Numbered from the stretch's first letter, positions 37,905 to 47,885 are shown. The stretch is DNA of 64,000 nt from Streptomyces uncialis (GCF_036250755.1 NZ_CP109583.1:4898001-4962000), one strand, 5' to 3'. The notes: a model not told the origin generated them from the letters alone. Made by a program: numbers and translations.

Positions 37905-38009
37905 CGCGGGGGCGCCGGACGATCGCCGGACGATCGTCGGGGGCAGCTCGGGGAAGGGTCGGGGAAGGGTCGGGTTTCGGTCGGAAACCGGTGTTATTAG
38001 GCTTTGGGT

Positions 38010-39686
38010 ATGGATGGGGAGCAAGAGGGTGCTCGGGCGTCGGACCTGCCGACCGAGCTGACCGCGCGGGTCCCGCAACTTCTGGAGGCCATGAGGTCGG
38101 TCGGCACCGGCCTCCAGCTGCACTCCACGCTCGACCGGATCTGCGAGACCGCCGCCGCGCTGACGGACGCCCGGTACGCCGCGATCGGGGTCGTCGCGGA
38201 AGACGGCGACGGCCTCTCCGACTTCGTCCACCACGGGGTCGACGCGGCGACCGCGCGGCTCATCGGCCGTCTGCCCGACGGACAGCGCGGCCTGCTGGGC
38301 GCCCTCATCAAGCACTCCGAACCGGTGCTGCTCGCGGACCTCAGCGCCGATCCGCGGTCCTGCGGCTTTCCCCCGCACCATCCGCCCATGCGGTCGTTCC
38401 TCGGCGTCCCGATCCGGGTCCAGGGGGAGATCTTCGGCAATCTCTATCTGTCGGAGAAACGCGGCGGCGCCCGGTTCGACGACGACGACCTCAGCATGGT
38501 CCGGGTACTGGCCACGGAGGCGGGCATCGCCATCGGCAACGCCCGGCTCTACGAGGCCGCCCAGCAGCGGGAACGCTGGATCGACGGGGCCGTGGCCGTC
38601 ACCACGGCGCTGCTGTCGGGCGGTGACGCCGAGGACGCGCTCCAGGTGGTCGCCGAACAGGTCCGCCATCTCTCGGACTCCACCGCCGGGCTCGTGCTGC
38701 TGCCCGCCGACGAGGGCGGCCTGGAGATCGTCGCCGTCTCCTCGGAGCGGCCCACCGGTGCGCTGGGCGTGGTCGTCGCCCCGGAGAGCGAGATCACCAC
38801 CCGCCTGCTCGCGGGCGAGGCCGTGTTCCTGGAGGACGCCGCGAACGACCCCCGGGTCCTCAGCGAACTGGCCCGCCACTACGGTCCGGCGATGCTGCTG
38901 CCGCTGCGGAGCGAGGGCCGGGTCCTCGGCACCCTCGTCACCCTGCGGGGGCGGGGCGCCCGTACCTTCACGGAGGGCGAACGGACCCTCGCCGCGCAGT
39001 TCGCGGCGCAGGCCGCGCTCGCGCTGAAGATGGCGGAGGCGCAGCGGGACCGGGAACGGCTCGCTGTCTACGAGGACCGCGACCGGATCGCCCGTGATCT
39101 GCACGATCTGGTGATCCAGCGGCTGTTCGCCACCGGGATGATGCTGGAGAGCGCCCAGCGCAAGTCGGTCGTCCCCGCGGTGCGGCAGGGGGTGGGCAGG
39201 GCCGTCGACGAGCTCGACGTGACCATCCAGGAGATCCGGACCGCGATCTTCGCCCTTCAGCAGGAGCCCGCCGAGGCACCGTCCGGCCTGCGCACCCGGG
39301 TGCTCCGGGAGATCAACACCGCCGCCGTACCGCTGGGGTTCAAGCCCTCGCACCACTTCGTCGGCGCCGTGGACGCGCTGGTCGGGGAACTCACCGGCAA
39401 GAATCTCATCGCCGCGCTGCGGGAGGCGCTGTCGAACGCGTTCCGGCACGCGGACGCCGACCGTATCGATGTCGTCGTCGACGCGACGGTCACCCTGCCC
39501 GACGGCGCCCCCGGGGTACGGCTCACGGTCGCCGACGACGGGGTCGGCATCCCCGAGGGCGGCCGGCGCAGCGGGCTGAAGAACCTCAAACGGCGTGCCG
39601 AGTCGCTGGGCGGCGACAGCTGGTACGGGCCGGGCATCGGTGAGGACGGCGGCGGCACCGGTGTGGTCTGGCAGGCACCCCACTGA
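38010..39686 (+). CDS. DosS-like GAF sensor histidine kinase
   Basis: 558 residues: two GAF domains (about 35-185 and 200-340), a HisKA_3 dimerisation/phosphoacceptor helix with ARDLHDLVIQRLF (His near 365) and an HATPase domain (REALSNAFRHADAD, ADDGVGIPEGG). GAF-A contains CGFPPHHPPMRSFLGVPIRV near 118-138, which matches the haem-ligand region of mycobacterial DosS/DosT (HPPMR). It therefore probably senses oxygen, NO, CO or redox state through haem. It follows cydCD by about 100 bases on the same strand, and no response regulator is adjacent. The start ATG 38010 lacks a clear ribosome binding site. Confidence 0.92.
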   Translation: MDGEQEGARASDLPTELTARVPQLLEAMRSVGTGLQLHSTLDRICETAAALTDARYAAIGVVAEDGDGLSDFVHHGVDAATARLIGRLPDGQRGLLGALIKHSEPVLLADLSADPRSCGFPPHHPPMRSFLGVPIRVQGEIFGNLYLSEKRGGARFDDDDLSMVRVLATEAGIAIGNARLYEAAQQRERWIDGAVAVTTALLSGGDAEDALQVVAEQVRHLSDSTAGLVLLPADEGGLEIVAVSSERPTGALGVVVAPESEITTRLLAGEAVFLEDAANDPRVLSELARHYGPAMLLPLRSEGRVLGTLVTLRGRGARTFTEGERTLAAQFAAQAALALKMAEAQRDRERLAVYEDRDRIARDLHDLVIQRLFATGMMLESAQRKSVVPAVRQGVGRAVDELDVTIQEIRTAIFALQQEPAEAPSGLRTRVLREINTAAVPLGFKPSHHFVGAVDALVGELTGKNLIAALREALSNAFRHADADRIDVVVDATVTLPDGAPGVRLTVADDGVGIPEGGRRSGLKNLKRRAESLGGDSWYGPGIGEDGGGTGVVWQAPH

Positions 39687-39821
39687 TCCCCCGCACCTGA
39701 CGCGCTCCGGGCCGAGGACACCCTGTTCGGCGGTACCCCGGTCATCCGTACGGGGTGGCACGTCCCCCGGGCGTACGAGCCCGGCGCGCCGGGTCCCCCC
39801 GGACGCGTAACGATCCGTCAT

Positions 39822-40901
39822 ATGTCGTTCTCTTCAGGCCGTCGCCGTCCGATGTTCGTCCCCGCGGTGCTGTGCGTGCTGCTGGGACTCGCCGTCCCGC
39901 ATGTCAGCGCGTACGGCGAGGCCCCGGGAACCGACGGCGGCAGCCTCGGGGCGCAGGGCGCGGGCGCGGAGGTGGCCAAGCTGTACGAGGAGGCCGCCGA
40001 CGCGACCCGCCGCTACGAGGAGGGGCGGCGGCAGGCCGGGATCCAGCGCGCCGAGGCGTCCGAACTGGAGCGCAGGCTCGCGGAGGAACGGCGCGGTATC
40101 GCGATCCTGCACGCCGACCTCGGGCGGATCGCCCGTGCCCAGTACCGCACCGGGGGCGATGTCCCGTACACCGCCCGGATGCTGCTGGCCGACCGCCCCG
40201 AGGACGTGATGAACAGCCAGCGGGCCGGTTCGCAGGCGGAGCTGGCGGTCCGGCGGAAGATCGACGAGAGCCGGGCGGCGGAGCGGCGGCTCGCGGAGGA
40301 CGAGAAGGAGGCGTCGCAGGCGTGGCGCGCGCTGGAGAGCCGCAACGACCGGCTCGCGGAGCTGAGGCAGGAGATCGAGGAGAAGCTGGAGCGGGCGCAG
40401 TGGCGGCTGCGCGGCGAGGCCGACCGGTCGGTCGCCGCCGGCCGGTGCCGGTGCCGGGGCGCGGTGCGGCTGCCGCGGAGTTCTGCGGCGGGTGCGTCGG
40501 ACTGGGTCGCGCCGGTGGCGGGATATCAGCTGTCGGCCGGTTTCGGCGGTTCCGGTCAGCGCTGGGCCAGCCGCCACACGGGACAGGACTTCGCCGTGGG
40601 CGTCGGTACACCGGTGCGCGCGGTGGGCGAGGGCCGGGTGGTGAGCGTGTCCTGCGGGGGCGCCTTCGGGATCGCGGTCGTGCTCCAGCACCCCGGCGGC
40701 TACTACACGCAGTACGCGCATCTGTCGTCGGCCGCCGTCGACCAGGGCGAACGGGTGGCGGTGGGGCAGTGGATCGGGCTGTCCGGGACGACCGGCAACT
40801 CGACCGGCCCCCATCTGCACTTCGAGGTACGGCTGACCCCGCAGCTCGGCTCGGGTGTCGACCCGATGCCGTGGCTCGCGGAGCGCGGGGTGGTGCTGTG
40901 A
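39822..40901 (+). CDS. secreted M23 peptidase with coiled coil
   Basis: 359 residues. A signal peptide (RRPMFVPAVLCVLLGLAVPH, cleavage near VSAYG) precedes a long Glu/Arg/Ala-rich coiled coil (about 45-200) and a lysostaphin-type M23 domain. Zn ligands are in SRHTGQDF (HxxxD, near 252-256) and the HLHFE motif (near 331). Such EnvC/NlpD-like proteins cut peptidoglycan cross-links or activate amidases during division and growth. Start ATG 39822. The short Cys pair in GRCRCRGAV between the coil and peptidase is unusual. Confidence 0.92.
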   Translation: MSFSSGRRRPMFVPAVLCVLLGLAVPHVSAYGEAPGTDGGSLGAQGAGAEVAKLYEEAADATRRYEEGRRQAGIQRAEASELERRLAEERRGIAILHADLGRIARAQYRTGGDVPYTARMLLADRPEDVMNSQRAGSQAELAVRRKIDESRAAERRLAEDEKEASQAWRALESRNDRLAELRQEIEEKLERAQWRLRGEADRSVAAGRCRCRGAVRLPRSSAAGASDWVAPVAGYQLSAGFGGSGQRWASRHTGQDFAVGVGTPVRAVGEGRVVSVSCGGAFGIAVVLQHPGGYYTQYAHLSSAAVDQGERVAVGQWIGLSGTTGNSTGPHLHFEVRLTPQLGSGVDPMPWLAERGVVL

Positions 40902-40946
40902 GGGGCCGGGCCCGGGGGCCGGTGATCCGGGGGCGGGTCCCGCGGG

Positions 40947-41837
40947 TCAGCGCTCCGCGAGTATGCGCTCGATCACGGTCGCGACACCGTCGTCGTTGTT
41001 GCCGGTGGTGAGGTGCGAAGCGGCGGCCAGGACATCCGGGTGGGCGTTGCCCATGGCGTACGAGGTGCCCGCCCAGTCCAGCATCTCTATGTCGTTGGGC
41101 ATGTCGCCGAAGGCGACGACCTCGGCGGGGGAGATCCCCTGCTCCGCGCAGCACAGCTCAAGGGTGCTCGCCTTGGAGACGCCCGGTCCGCTGATCTCCA
41201 GCAGGGCGGTCGGGCTGGACCGGGTGATGTTCGCCCGGTCCTCCCCCACGGCGGCGCGCGCCAGCGCGAGGAAGACGTCCGGGGCCAGCCCGGGATGGTG
41301 GGCGAGCAGCTTGAGCACCGGCTGGTCGGCGGCGTCCGTGCCCGGGGCCAGCAGCTTCTCGGCGGGCGCCACGCTCTCCGCCAGATCGAGCTGGAGCGGG
41401 GGGTAGGCCGCTTCGTGGTGCAGCCCGCCGGTGCGTTCCACGGCGAACGACGTGCCCGGGGCGACCTCCCGCAGGGTCTCGACCACACCGAGGGCGAGGG
41501 GTGCGGTGAGCTCCCGGACCGTGAGGAAACGGGGTGCGGTCGGGCCGCCGTGCAGATCGACGACCGCGGCGCCGTTCCCGCAGATCGCGGTGCCGTGGCC
41601 GTGCAGCACGGCGCTGACCACGTCCATCCAGCGGGCCGGGCGGCCGGTGACGAAGAAGACCGCGATACCCGCCGCCTCCGCGGCGGCGAGCGCGGCGACC
41701 GTCCGGGGCGACACGGACTTGTCGTCGCGGAGCAGGGTTCCGTCGAGATCCGTCGCGATCAGCCGGGTCGGGAGCGTGGGGGAGGCCGATGTCCACGGCC
41801 GTGGGGAAGCTGAGGTCACCCCGTCATTCTCGCGCAT
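40947..41837 (-). CDS. HAD hydrolase, Cof/YidA type
   Basis: About 296 residues. Motif I DLDGTLL is at residues 30-36, motif II FVTGRP follows, and motif III/IV is GFGDMPNDIEMLDWAG-like (AFGDMPNDIEML), with a large C2B cap between. These Cof-type HAD phosphatases act on sugar phosphates or other phosphometabolites; substrates are not predictable. The start could be ATG 41837 or GTG 41819; both precede a variable tail. A paralogue is encoded at 54936-55847. Confidence 0.9.
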   Translation of the reverse strand: MRENDGVTSASPRPWTSASPTLPTRLIATDLDGTLLRDDKSVSPRTVAALAAAEAAGIAVFFVTGRPARWMDVVSAVLHGHGTAICGNGAAVVDLHGGPTAPRFLTVRELTAPLALGVVETLREVAPGTSFAVERTGGLHHEAAYPPLQLDLAESVAPAEKLLAPGTDAADQPVLKLLAHHPGLAPDVFLALARAAVGEDRANITRSSPTALLEISGPGVSKASTLELCCAEQGISPAEVVAFGDMPNDIEMLDWAGTSYAMGNAHPDVLAAASHLTTGNNDDGVATVIERILAER

Positions 41838-42069
41838 ATGCCCGCACGACCGTGCGGGAGTCCGCACATCTGAGTGATTTCCGCCCTCGGTCCGCCCTCG
41901 GGCGGCCGCGTGGTGGCCGGGCGCGACGGGCGCCCCCGCACCTTCGGGAACCGGAGTGAGGAAGGTGCCCTCGCGCCGCCGTCCACGCCGGCCGCGGATC
42001 GATCGGCGGGATCCCTCGAAGCTGCGGTATGCGCGCTCGGGCCGGTCCTCGCGGCATAGGGTTGCCGCC

Positions 42070-42972
42070 ATGCGCCTGAGCACTGTGATCCTTCCCGTCG
42101 ACCGCTGGCACGAAGGGGGGCGCGGGAAGTGGTGCCGTGCCGAGGAGCTGGGCTTCCACACCGCGTACACCTATGACCATCTGTCCTGGCGGACCTTCCG
42201 CGACGGGCCGTGGTTCGGTGCGCTGCCCACCCTCACCGCCGCCGCGACGGCCACGGAACGTATGCGGCTGGGCACCCTCGTCACCTCGCCGAACTTCCGG
42301 CACCCGGTCACGCTGGCCAAGGAACTGATCTCCCTGGACGACATCTCCGGTGGCCGGATCACGCTGGGTATCGGTGCCGGAGGCAGCGGATTCGACGCCA
42401 CCGCGCTGGGGCAGGAGGCATGGACGCCCAGGGAGCGTGCCGACCGGTTCGCCGAGTTCGTCCCGCTGCTCGACCGGCTGCTCACCGAGGACTCCGTGAG
42501 CGCCGAGGGCACCCACTACTCCGCGCTGGAGGCGCGTGACATCCCCGGCTGCGTACAGCGGCCCCGGCTGCCGTTCGCGGTGGCCGCGACCGGTCCGCGC
42601 GGGATGCGGCTGGCGGCCCGGCACGGCCAGGCGTGGGTGACCACCGGTGATCCGAAGCTCTTCGAGACGGGGACGCCCGAGCAGTCCCGGCAGGCCGTCG
42701 CCGCCCAGATCGCCCGGCTGGGCAAGGCGTGCGCCGAGCTCGGCCGGGACGTGGACGAGGTGGAGAAGGTGCTGCTCACCGGCTTCACCCCGGACCGGAA
42801 CACGCCGCTGGGGTCCGTCGACGCCTTCGTGGACTTCGCGGGCCGTCACCAGGCACTGGGGATCACCGAGATCGTGCTCCATATGCCGATCCCGGACTCC
42901 GACTTCGCCACCGATCCGGCCGTGTTCGAGCGGATCGCCGTCGAGGCCCCGGCACAGCTGCGCACCGCCTGA
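42070..42972 (+). CDS. LLM class flavin-dependent oxidoreductase
   Basis: 300 residues of the luciferase-like monooxygenase fold. ELGFHTAYTYDHLSWRTF near residue 27 is the conserved edge of the first strand, ATERMRLGTLVTSPNFRHPV, then GGRITLGIGAGGSGFDATAL, are the standard flavin/F420-binding loops. In Streptomyces many such proteins use F420; cofactor and substrate are not determined here. ATG 42070. A hexamer repeat (CCTGAC-like) begins across its stop codon. Confidence 0.9.
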   Translation: MRLSTVILPVDRWHEGGRGKWCRAEELGFHTAYTYDHLSWRTFRDGPWFGALPTLTAAATATERMRLGTLVTSPNFRHPVTLAKELISLDDISGGRITLGIGAGGSGFDATALGQEAWTPRERADRFAEFVPLLDRLLTEDSVSAEGTHYSALEARDIPGCVQRPRLPFAVAATGPRGMRLAARHGQAWVTTGDPKLFETGTPEQSRQAVAAQIARLGKACAELGRDVDEVEKVLLTGFTPDRNTPLGSVDAFVDFAGRHQALGITEIVLHMPIPDSDFATDPAVFERIAVEAPAQLRTA

Positions 42973-43003
42973 GCCTGACCCTGACCCTGAGCCTGCCCCT
43001 GAC
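42968..43003. repeat. six tandem hexamers at the 3' end of the LLM gene
   Basis: CCTGAG, CCTGAC, CCTGAC, CCTGAG, CCTGCC, CCTGAC run without interruption and include the TGA stop codon (42970-42972). Confidence 0.8.
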
Positions 43004-43056
43004 CCGCGTTCCGTCCGAGCCGGGGGCCGCTCGATCCGCGATCCGCCTTCCGTGCT

Positions 43057-43084
43057 GCTGCCTGCTGCCTGCTGCCTGCTGCCT
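43057..43084. repeat. four tandem GCTGCCT heptamers
   Basis: Four exact 7-base units in the 471-base gap (42973-43443) between the LLM gene and the secreted hydrolase. Apart from this, the hexamers and the hydrolase promoter, I see nothing in the gap. Confidence 0.85.
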
Positions 43085-43299
43085 GGTCCCCGGCCCGTCG
43101 CCGTGGGTCGCGGGTCGGCCGACGGCCGTGTGGCCGCCCGACGCCGGGCCGGCGCGCCGTCATGGGCGGATTTCGGCCGTCTTCAGGGGTGGCCCCCAGG
43201 CGCGTCCCAGGAGGTCGGCGGGTCCGCCGGGCGGCGGGGGCCGAGTGGCGGGCGCGGCCGGTGGGATGTGAGGGAAACGTGACGCCCCGCCGCAAGTGA

Positions 43300-44820
<1,521 letters not shown>

Positions 44821-44835
44821 CCTCGTACCCGCCCG

Positions 44836-45852
44836 TCAGCGAGTCCGGGCGGCGGTGGCCGCCGCGTCGACCGTGTGCCGCAGCAGCAGAGCGGTCGTGA
44901 CCGGTCCGACCCCGCCCGGAACGGGGCTGAGCGATCCGGCGACCTGTGCCGCGTCCGGGTGCACGTCGCCGACCAGCCCGCCGTCGTCCGTCGGATTGGT
45001 GCCGACGTCCACGACGACCGCGCCCGGCCGGACATGCCCGGCGGTGACCAGCCCCGGCCTGCCCACCGCGGCGATCAGCACCTCCGCGTCACGGGTCACC
45101 GCGGCGAGGTCGGCGGTGCGGGAGTGGCAGACGGTCACCGTGGCGTCCCGGTCCAGCAGCAGATGGGCGAGGGGCTTCCCGACGACGGTGGAGCGGCCGA
45201 CGACCACGGCACGCCGCCCGGACAGGGCGATCCCGTGATGGTCGAGCAGCGCGACGACCGCCTCGGCGGTGGCCGGGGCGAAGGCGGGCAGCCCGGCGGC
45301 GAGCCTGCCGAGCGAGAGCGGGTTCGCCCCGTCCACGTCCTTGGCGGGATCGATGGCCGACGCGAGGTCGTCCAGCCGCGCCCCGTCCGGGAGCGGGGTC
45401 TGGAGGATGATCCCGTGCACGGCCGGATCGGCGCTCAGTTCGGCCAGCCGGATCCGGAGGGCCGGGGCCGCCGCGTCCGGCCCGAGGTCGACCACCGTGC
45501 AGTCGAGGCCCGCCTTCCCGGCGGCGCGGGCGATGGACCGGACGTACCACGCGCTCGACTCGTCGGCGGTCGCGGTGACGACCGCGAGATGCGGCCGGTC
45601 CGCCGTGGCGGCGAGATCGGCGGCCCGAGCGGCGAGCTCCGTGCGGAGCTCCGCGGCGAGGGCCTTGCCGGAGAGGGACGCGGCCGGGCCGTCACCGTCG
45701 GGGTCGGTGTCCGGGCGGGTGCGGGGACCGTTGTCCGGTCCGGTGGCGTCGGGACCTGCGTCGGAACCTGTGACCGGGCGGGTACCAGGGCCGGTGGCAG
45801 GGGCTGTGCCGATACCGGTGGCGGGGCTCGGTGCGGGGCTGGTGGCGCTCAC
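44836..45852 (-). CDS. FolD-like methylene-THF dehydrogenase, cyclohydrolase lysine missing
   Basis: 338 residues: a 58-residue Thr/Pro/Asp-rich tail, then a FolD fold. Conserved FolD features are the PLP turn QTPLPDG, KDVDGANP, and the NADP-binding loop VVVGRSTVVGKPLAHLLL. In bifunctional FolD the active site has Tyr and Lys as YVxxK; here the segment is AWYVRSIARA, so the Lys position (near 107) is Ile while Tyr103 is kept. That Lys is needed for the cyclohydrolase step. GTG 45852 overlaps the upstream cyclodeaminase-family stop by four bases (GTGA), so the two proteins are co-translated. It may retain only dehydrogenase activity. Confidence 0.87.
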   Translation of the reverse strand: MSATSPAPSPATGIGTAPATGPGTRPVTGSDAGPDATGPDNGPRTRPDTDPDGDGPAASLSGKALAAELRTELAARAADLAATADRPHLAVVTATADESSAWYVRSIARAAGKAGLDCTVVDLGPDAAAPALRIRLAELSADPAVHGIILQTPLPDGARLDDLASAIDPAKDVDGANPLSLGRLAAGLPAFAPATAEAVVALLDHHGIALSGRRAVVVGRSTVVGKPLAHLLLDRDATVTVCHSRTADLAAVTRDAEVLIAAVGRPGLVTAGHVRPGAVVVDVGTNPTDDGGLVGDVHPDAAQVAGSLSPVPGGVGPVTTALLLRHTVDAAATAARTR

Positions 45853-46568
45853 TGAGTGATCTCCTGGCGTACGGCGGCGGTGACCCGGTCGGCACGGGCG
45901 GTCAGGGCGTCCACCTGCGCGATCGCGGTGGACAGCCGCTCGCGCTCGGCGCTGTCCCGTACCCCGCCGAGGTTGATCTCGACATTGATCCGCGCCGTGG
46001 TGGCCGCCGCGCGGACGGCCTCCGCCGCCGCGGCCACATCGGTGAGGACGTTGCGGTTGCCCACGGGGAGCAGTTCGTCGGCCAGGTCCAGCGCGCGGGC
46101 GGCCACCGTGATCACCTCCGCGGGTGGTCCGGCGGCACCGGTCAGGGCGTCCGCGATGGCGGCGGACCGGGCCGCCTTCTCCTGCGGGGTCGCGCGCGGG
46201 AGCCGGTAGGCGTCCGTGACGGCGGTGAACGCGGCGGCGTCCGCGTCGGCCAGGCGCAGTGCGCGGGCGGCGAGTTCGTCGGCCTCGCCGGTGACCCGGG
46301 CGATCAGAACGCCGTGCTCGGCGTACTTCGCCCCGGTGCTGTAGCGGGCGACCATGGCGAGGAGCGCGGCGCCCTGGGCGGCGTGCACCGCGGCGGCGGC
46401 ACCCCCGCCGGGCGCGGGCGCGCGGGAGGCGAGCCGGGTGATGTAGTCGGTGAGCGAGGTGTGCTGGAGCGCTACGGGTCCGGTGTCGGGGTCCGGGTGG
46501 ATGACGGGCACGGAGGCAGCGGGGCCGGGGGCCTGGGCCGGGGGCTCGGTGGTGTCCGGTGCGGGCAT
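45849..46568 (-). CDS. cyclodeaminase/cyclohydrolase family protein (FTCD C-terminal, FchA-like)
   Basis: 239 residues. After a Pro-rich 40-residue leader, the all-helical FTCD_C domain begins: LTDYITRLASRAPAPGGGAA, with the family's APGGGA folate-binding motif, then ARVTGEADELAARALRLADA and NRNVLTDVAAAAEAVRAAAT. The family includes formiminotransferase cyclodeaminase and methenyl-THF cyclohydrolase FchA. ATG 46568 has GGCAGG eight bases upstream. It is the first gene of a two-gene unit with the FolD-like protein, whose start overlaps its stop. A 12-base palindrome lies 67 bases upstream. Confidence 0.87.
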   Translation of the reverse strand: MPAPDTTEPPAQAPGPAASVPVIHPDPDTGPVALQHTSLTDYITRLASRAPAPGGGAAAAVHAAQGAALLAMVARYSTGAKYAEHGVLIARVTGEADELAARALRLADADAAAFTAVTDAYRLPRATPQEKAARSAAIADALTGAAGPPAEVITVAARALDLADELLPVGNRNVLTDVAAAAEAVRAAATTARINVEINLGGVRDSAERERLSTAIAQVDALTARADRVTAAVRQEITQ

Positions 46569-46634
46569 GCGGTTCATCCTGCCAGAGGGACGAAGGGTGT
46601 TCCTGGGGCCGGTACGGGCCGCCCTGGAGCGGGA

Positions 46635-46646
46635 GTTGACGTCAAC
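46635..46646. promoter_or_regulatory. palindrome upstream of the cyclodeaminase/FolD unit
   Basis: GTTGACGTCAAC is a perfect 12-base palindrome that also contains TTGACG, a potential -35 on the minus strand. It lies 67 bases before the first gene and could be an operator. The regulator is unknown. No other structure is seen in 46569-46798. Confidence 0.45.
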
Positions 46647-46798
46647 GAGGGCGGTGGGAGGGCCGGGAGGACGGCGCGCGGGTCGGGAGGCAGTCCAGGG
46701 ACGGGCGGGCGCGCAGTGACGGGCCGGTCGTGTATGCCGGACGGGGGTACGGGGTGGGTCGGGCGTACGGGGTCGGAGGCCGGACAGGCGTGGCCGGG

Positions 46799-47347
46799 TC
46801 AGTGCGCGGACGGCGTGCTCAGATACTCCGGGGGCACCGCGGAGGTCAGCCACACGCCGTTCGCGCTGACGCGGAACTCATGGCCGTCCCGGTGCATCTC
46901 CCCGGCCCGTACGGACAGCACCACCGGGCGTCCGCGCCGGGCGCCCACCCGTGTCGCGGTTTCCCGGTCGGGGGACAGATGCACATCGTGCCGTGCCATC
47001 GGGCGGAGCCCTTCGGCGCGGATCGCGGCCAGGTGACCGGCGACGGTGCCGTGGAAGAGGAACGCGGGCGGGACCGCCGCCGGCAGCCCGAGATCGACGT
47101 CCACGGTGTGCCCCTGGCTGGCACGGATGCGGTCACCCTCGACGGCGAAGCGGCGTTTGTCGTTGACGGCGACGACATGGTCCAGTTCGGCGCGGCTGAC
47201 GCGGAAGCCGTGCGCGGCCGTCGCGGCGAGCAGGGCGTCGATCCCCGTCCAGCCGCCCTCGTCGAGGACCAGTCCGATCCGTTCCGGTTGGTGCCGCAGA
47301 TGTTTCGAGAGGTACTTCGACACCTTCACGGTGCGTCGCTCGTCCAT
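46799..47347 (-). CDS. kptA: RNA 2'-phosphotransferase KptA/Tpt1
   Basis: 182 residues. TVKVSKYLSKHLRHQPERIG is the conserved Tpt1 N-terminus with the H-R-H ligands, VVAVNDKRRFAVEGDRIRAS and FLFHGTVAGHLAAIRAEGL contain the NAD+-binding residues, and RPVVLSVRAGEMHRDGHEF ends the core. Tpt1 removes an internal 2'-phosphate from RNA using NAD+, making ADP-ribose 1'',2''-cyclic phosphate. Bacteria lack the fungal tRNA splicing that makes this substrate, so the role is open. The start is ATG 47347 (GTG 47350 is possible). It is bordered upstream by a DnaA-box cluster. Confidence 0.95.
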   Translation of the reverse strand: MDERRTVKVSKYLSKHLRHQPERIGLVLDEGGWTGIDALLAATAAHGFRVSRAELDHVVAVNDKRRFAVEGDRIRASQGHTVDVDLGLPAAVPPAFLFHGTVAGHLAAIRAEGLRPMARHDVHLSPDRETATRVGARRGRPVVLSVRAGEMHRDGHEFRVSANGVWLTSAVPPEYLSTPSAH

Positions 47348-47402
47348 CACACCAGCGTGCCGGTCGGCAGAAATTTCCGCATCCGAATTCGGGTCCTGAT
47401 GT

Positions 47403-47457
47403 TTGATCCACAGTCAAGTCGAGTTATCCACAGGCTATTTGACATTCCTGTGGACAA
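47403..47457. promoter_or_regulatory. DnaA-box cluster upstream of kptA
   Basis: A perfect TTATCCACA lies at 47424-47432 and a perfect TTGTCCACA on the minus strand at 47449-47457. TTGATCCACA at 47403-47412 is a near match with one extra base. It lies 56 bases upstream of the kptA start in an A/T-rich stretch, and a weak stem with GAGGGGG follows at 47458-47480. Confidence 0.75.
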
Positions 47458-47616
47458 CTCCCCTAACTTTTGAGGGGGTTTGGTCAACTCTTCTATGTTT
47501 CAGTCCATTTATGGCAAATGCACCTAATGGCCGTGTCTGTCTTGTCTGTTCTCCCTCCGCACTCATCGACTCCGAGAACCACTCCATCAGCAACAAGTGA
47601 CAGCAGGAGGCCGGTT

Positions 47617-47682
47617 GTGAGCAGCGCGAGCCGTCCGCTTGCCGCCCCAACGACACATCAGGAGCCGCTGGCAGAACGGTGA
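47617..47682 (+). CDS. very short ORF with strong ribosome binding site
   Basis: GTG 47617 has CAGGAGG six bases upstream and encodes 21 residues (VSSASRPLAAPTTHQEPLAE plus R) before TGA 47680-47682. The stop overlaps a GTG that opens a 68-codon frame (47679-47885). The two could be a coupled leader and a small gene, or one frameshifted gene. No family is recognised. Codon bias here is weaker than in the neighbours. Confidence 0.3.
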   Translation: MSSASRPLAAPTTHQEPLAER

Positions 47683-47885
47683 ACATCCCGCTCGCACAGT
47701 CTGGTTCCGCATCGGCCGCAAGTCGCGCGAGTGGTCTCGGACGACATCCGGACCGCTGTCGCGACCTTCCCGGTTTCGACGCGCGAAGCCCGTCCGTGCT
47801 GCTGCTGAACAAAGACTCCGCGTCGTTAACTGATCTCACCCCGCCGCTTGGTGTGCGCTCACTCCCCCAACGCCCCTACTCCTGA
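47679..47885 (+). CDS. small uncharacterised ORF, overlaps previous stop
   Basis: 68 codons from GTG 47679 to TGA 47883-47885. Ser/Arg-rich start, then RCRDLPGFDARSPSVLLLNK and a proline-containing tail. It contains a TTA codon, rare in Streptomyces and read by the bldA tRNA. Support is only the GTGA overlap with the short ORF upstream. It is convergent with the EphD-like gene. It may be noncoding; the remainder of the gap 47351-48010 shows nothing else. Confidence 0.25.
   Translation: MNIPLAQSGSASAASRASGLGRHPDRCRDLPGFDARSPSVLLLNKDSASLTDLTPPLGVRSLPQRPYS

Noticed and set aside
34536..39821. A 1761-codon open frame on the minus strand
   Set aside because: It is the shadow of the G/C-rich plus-strand genes cydCD, the kinase and the M23 peptidase, whose families are unmistakable.
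44836..45852. Calling the FolD-like protein a normal bifunctional FolD
   Set aside because: The catalytic lysine position is Ile and the partner gene suggests divided activities.
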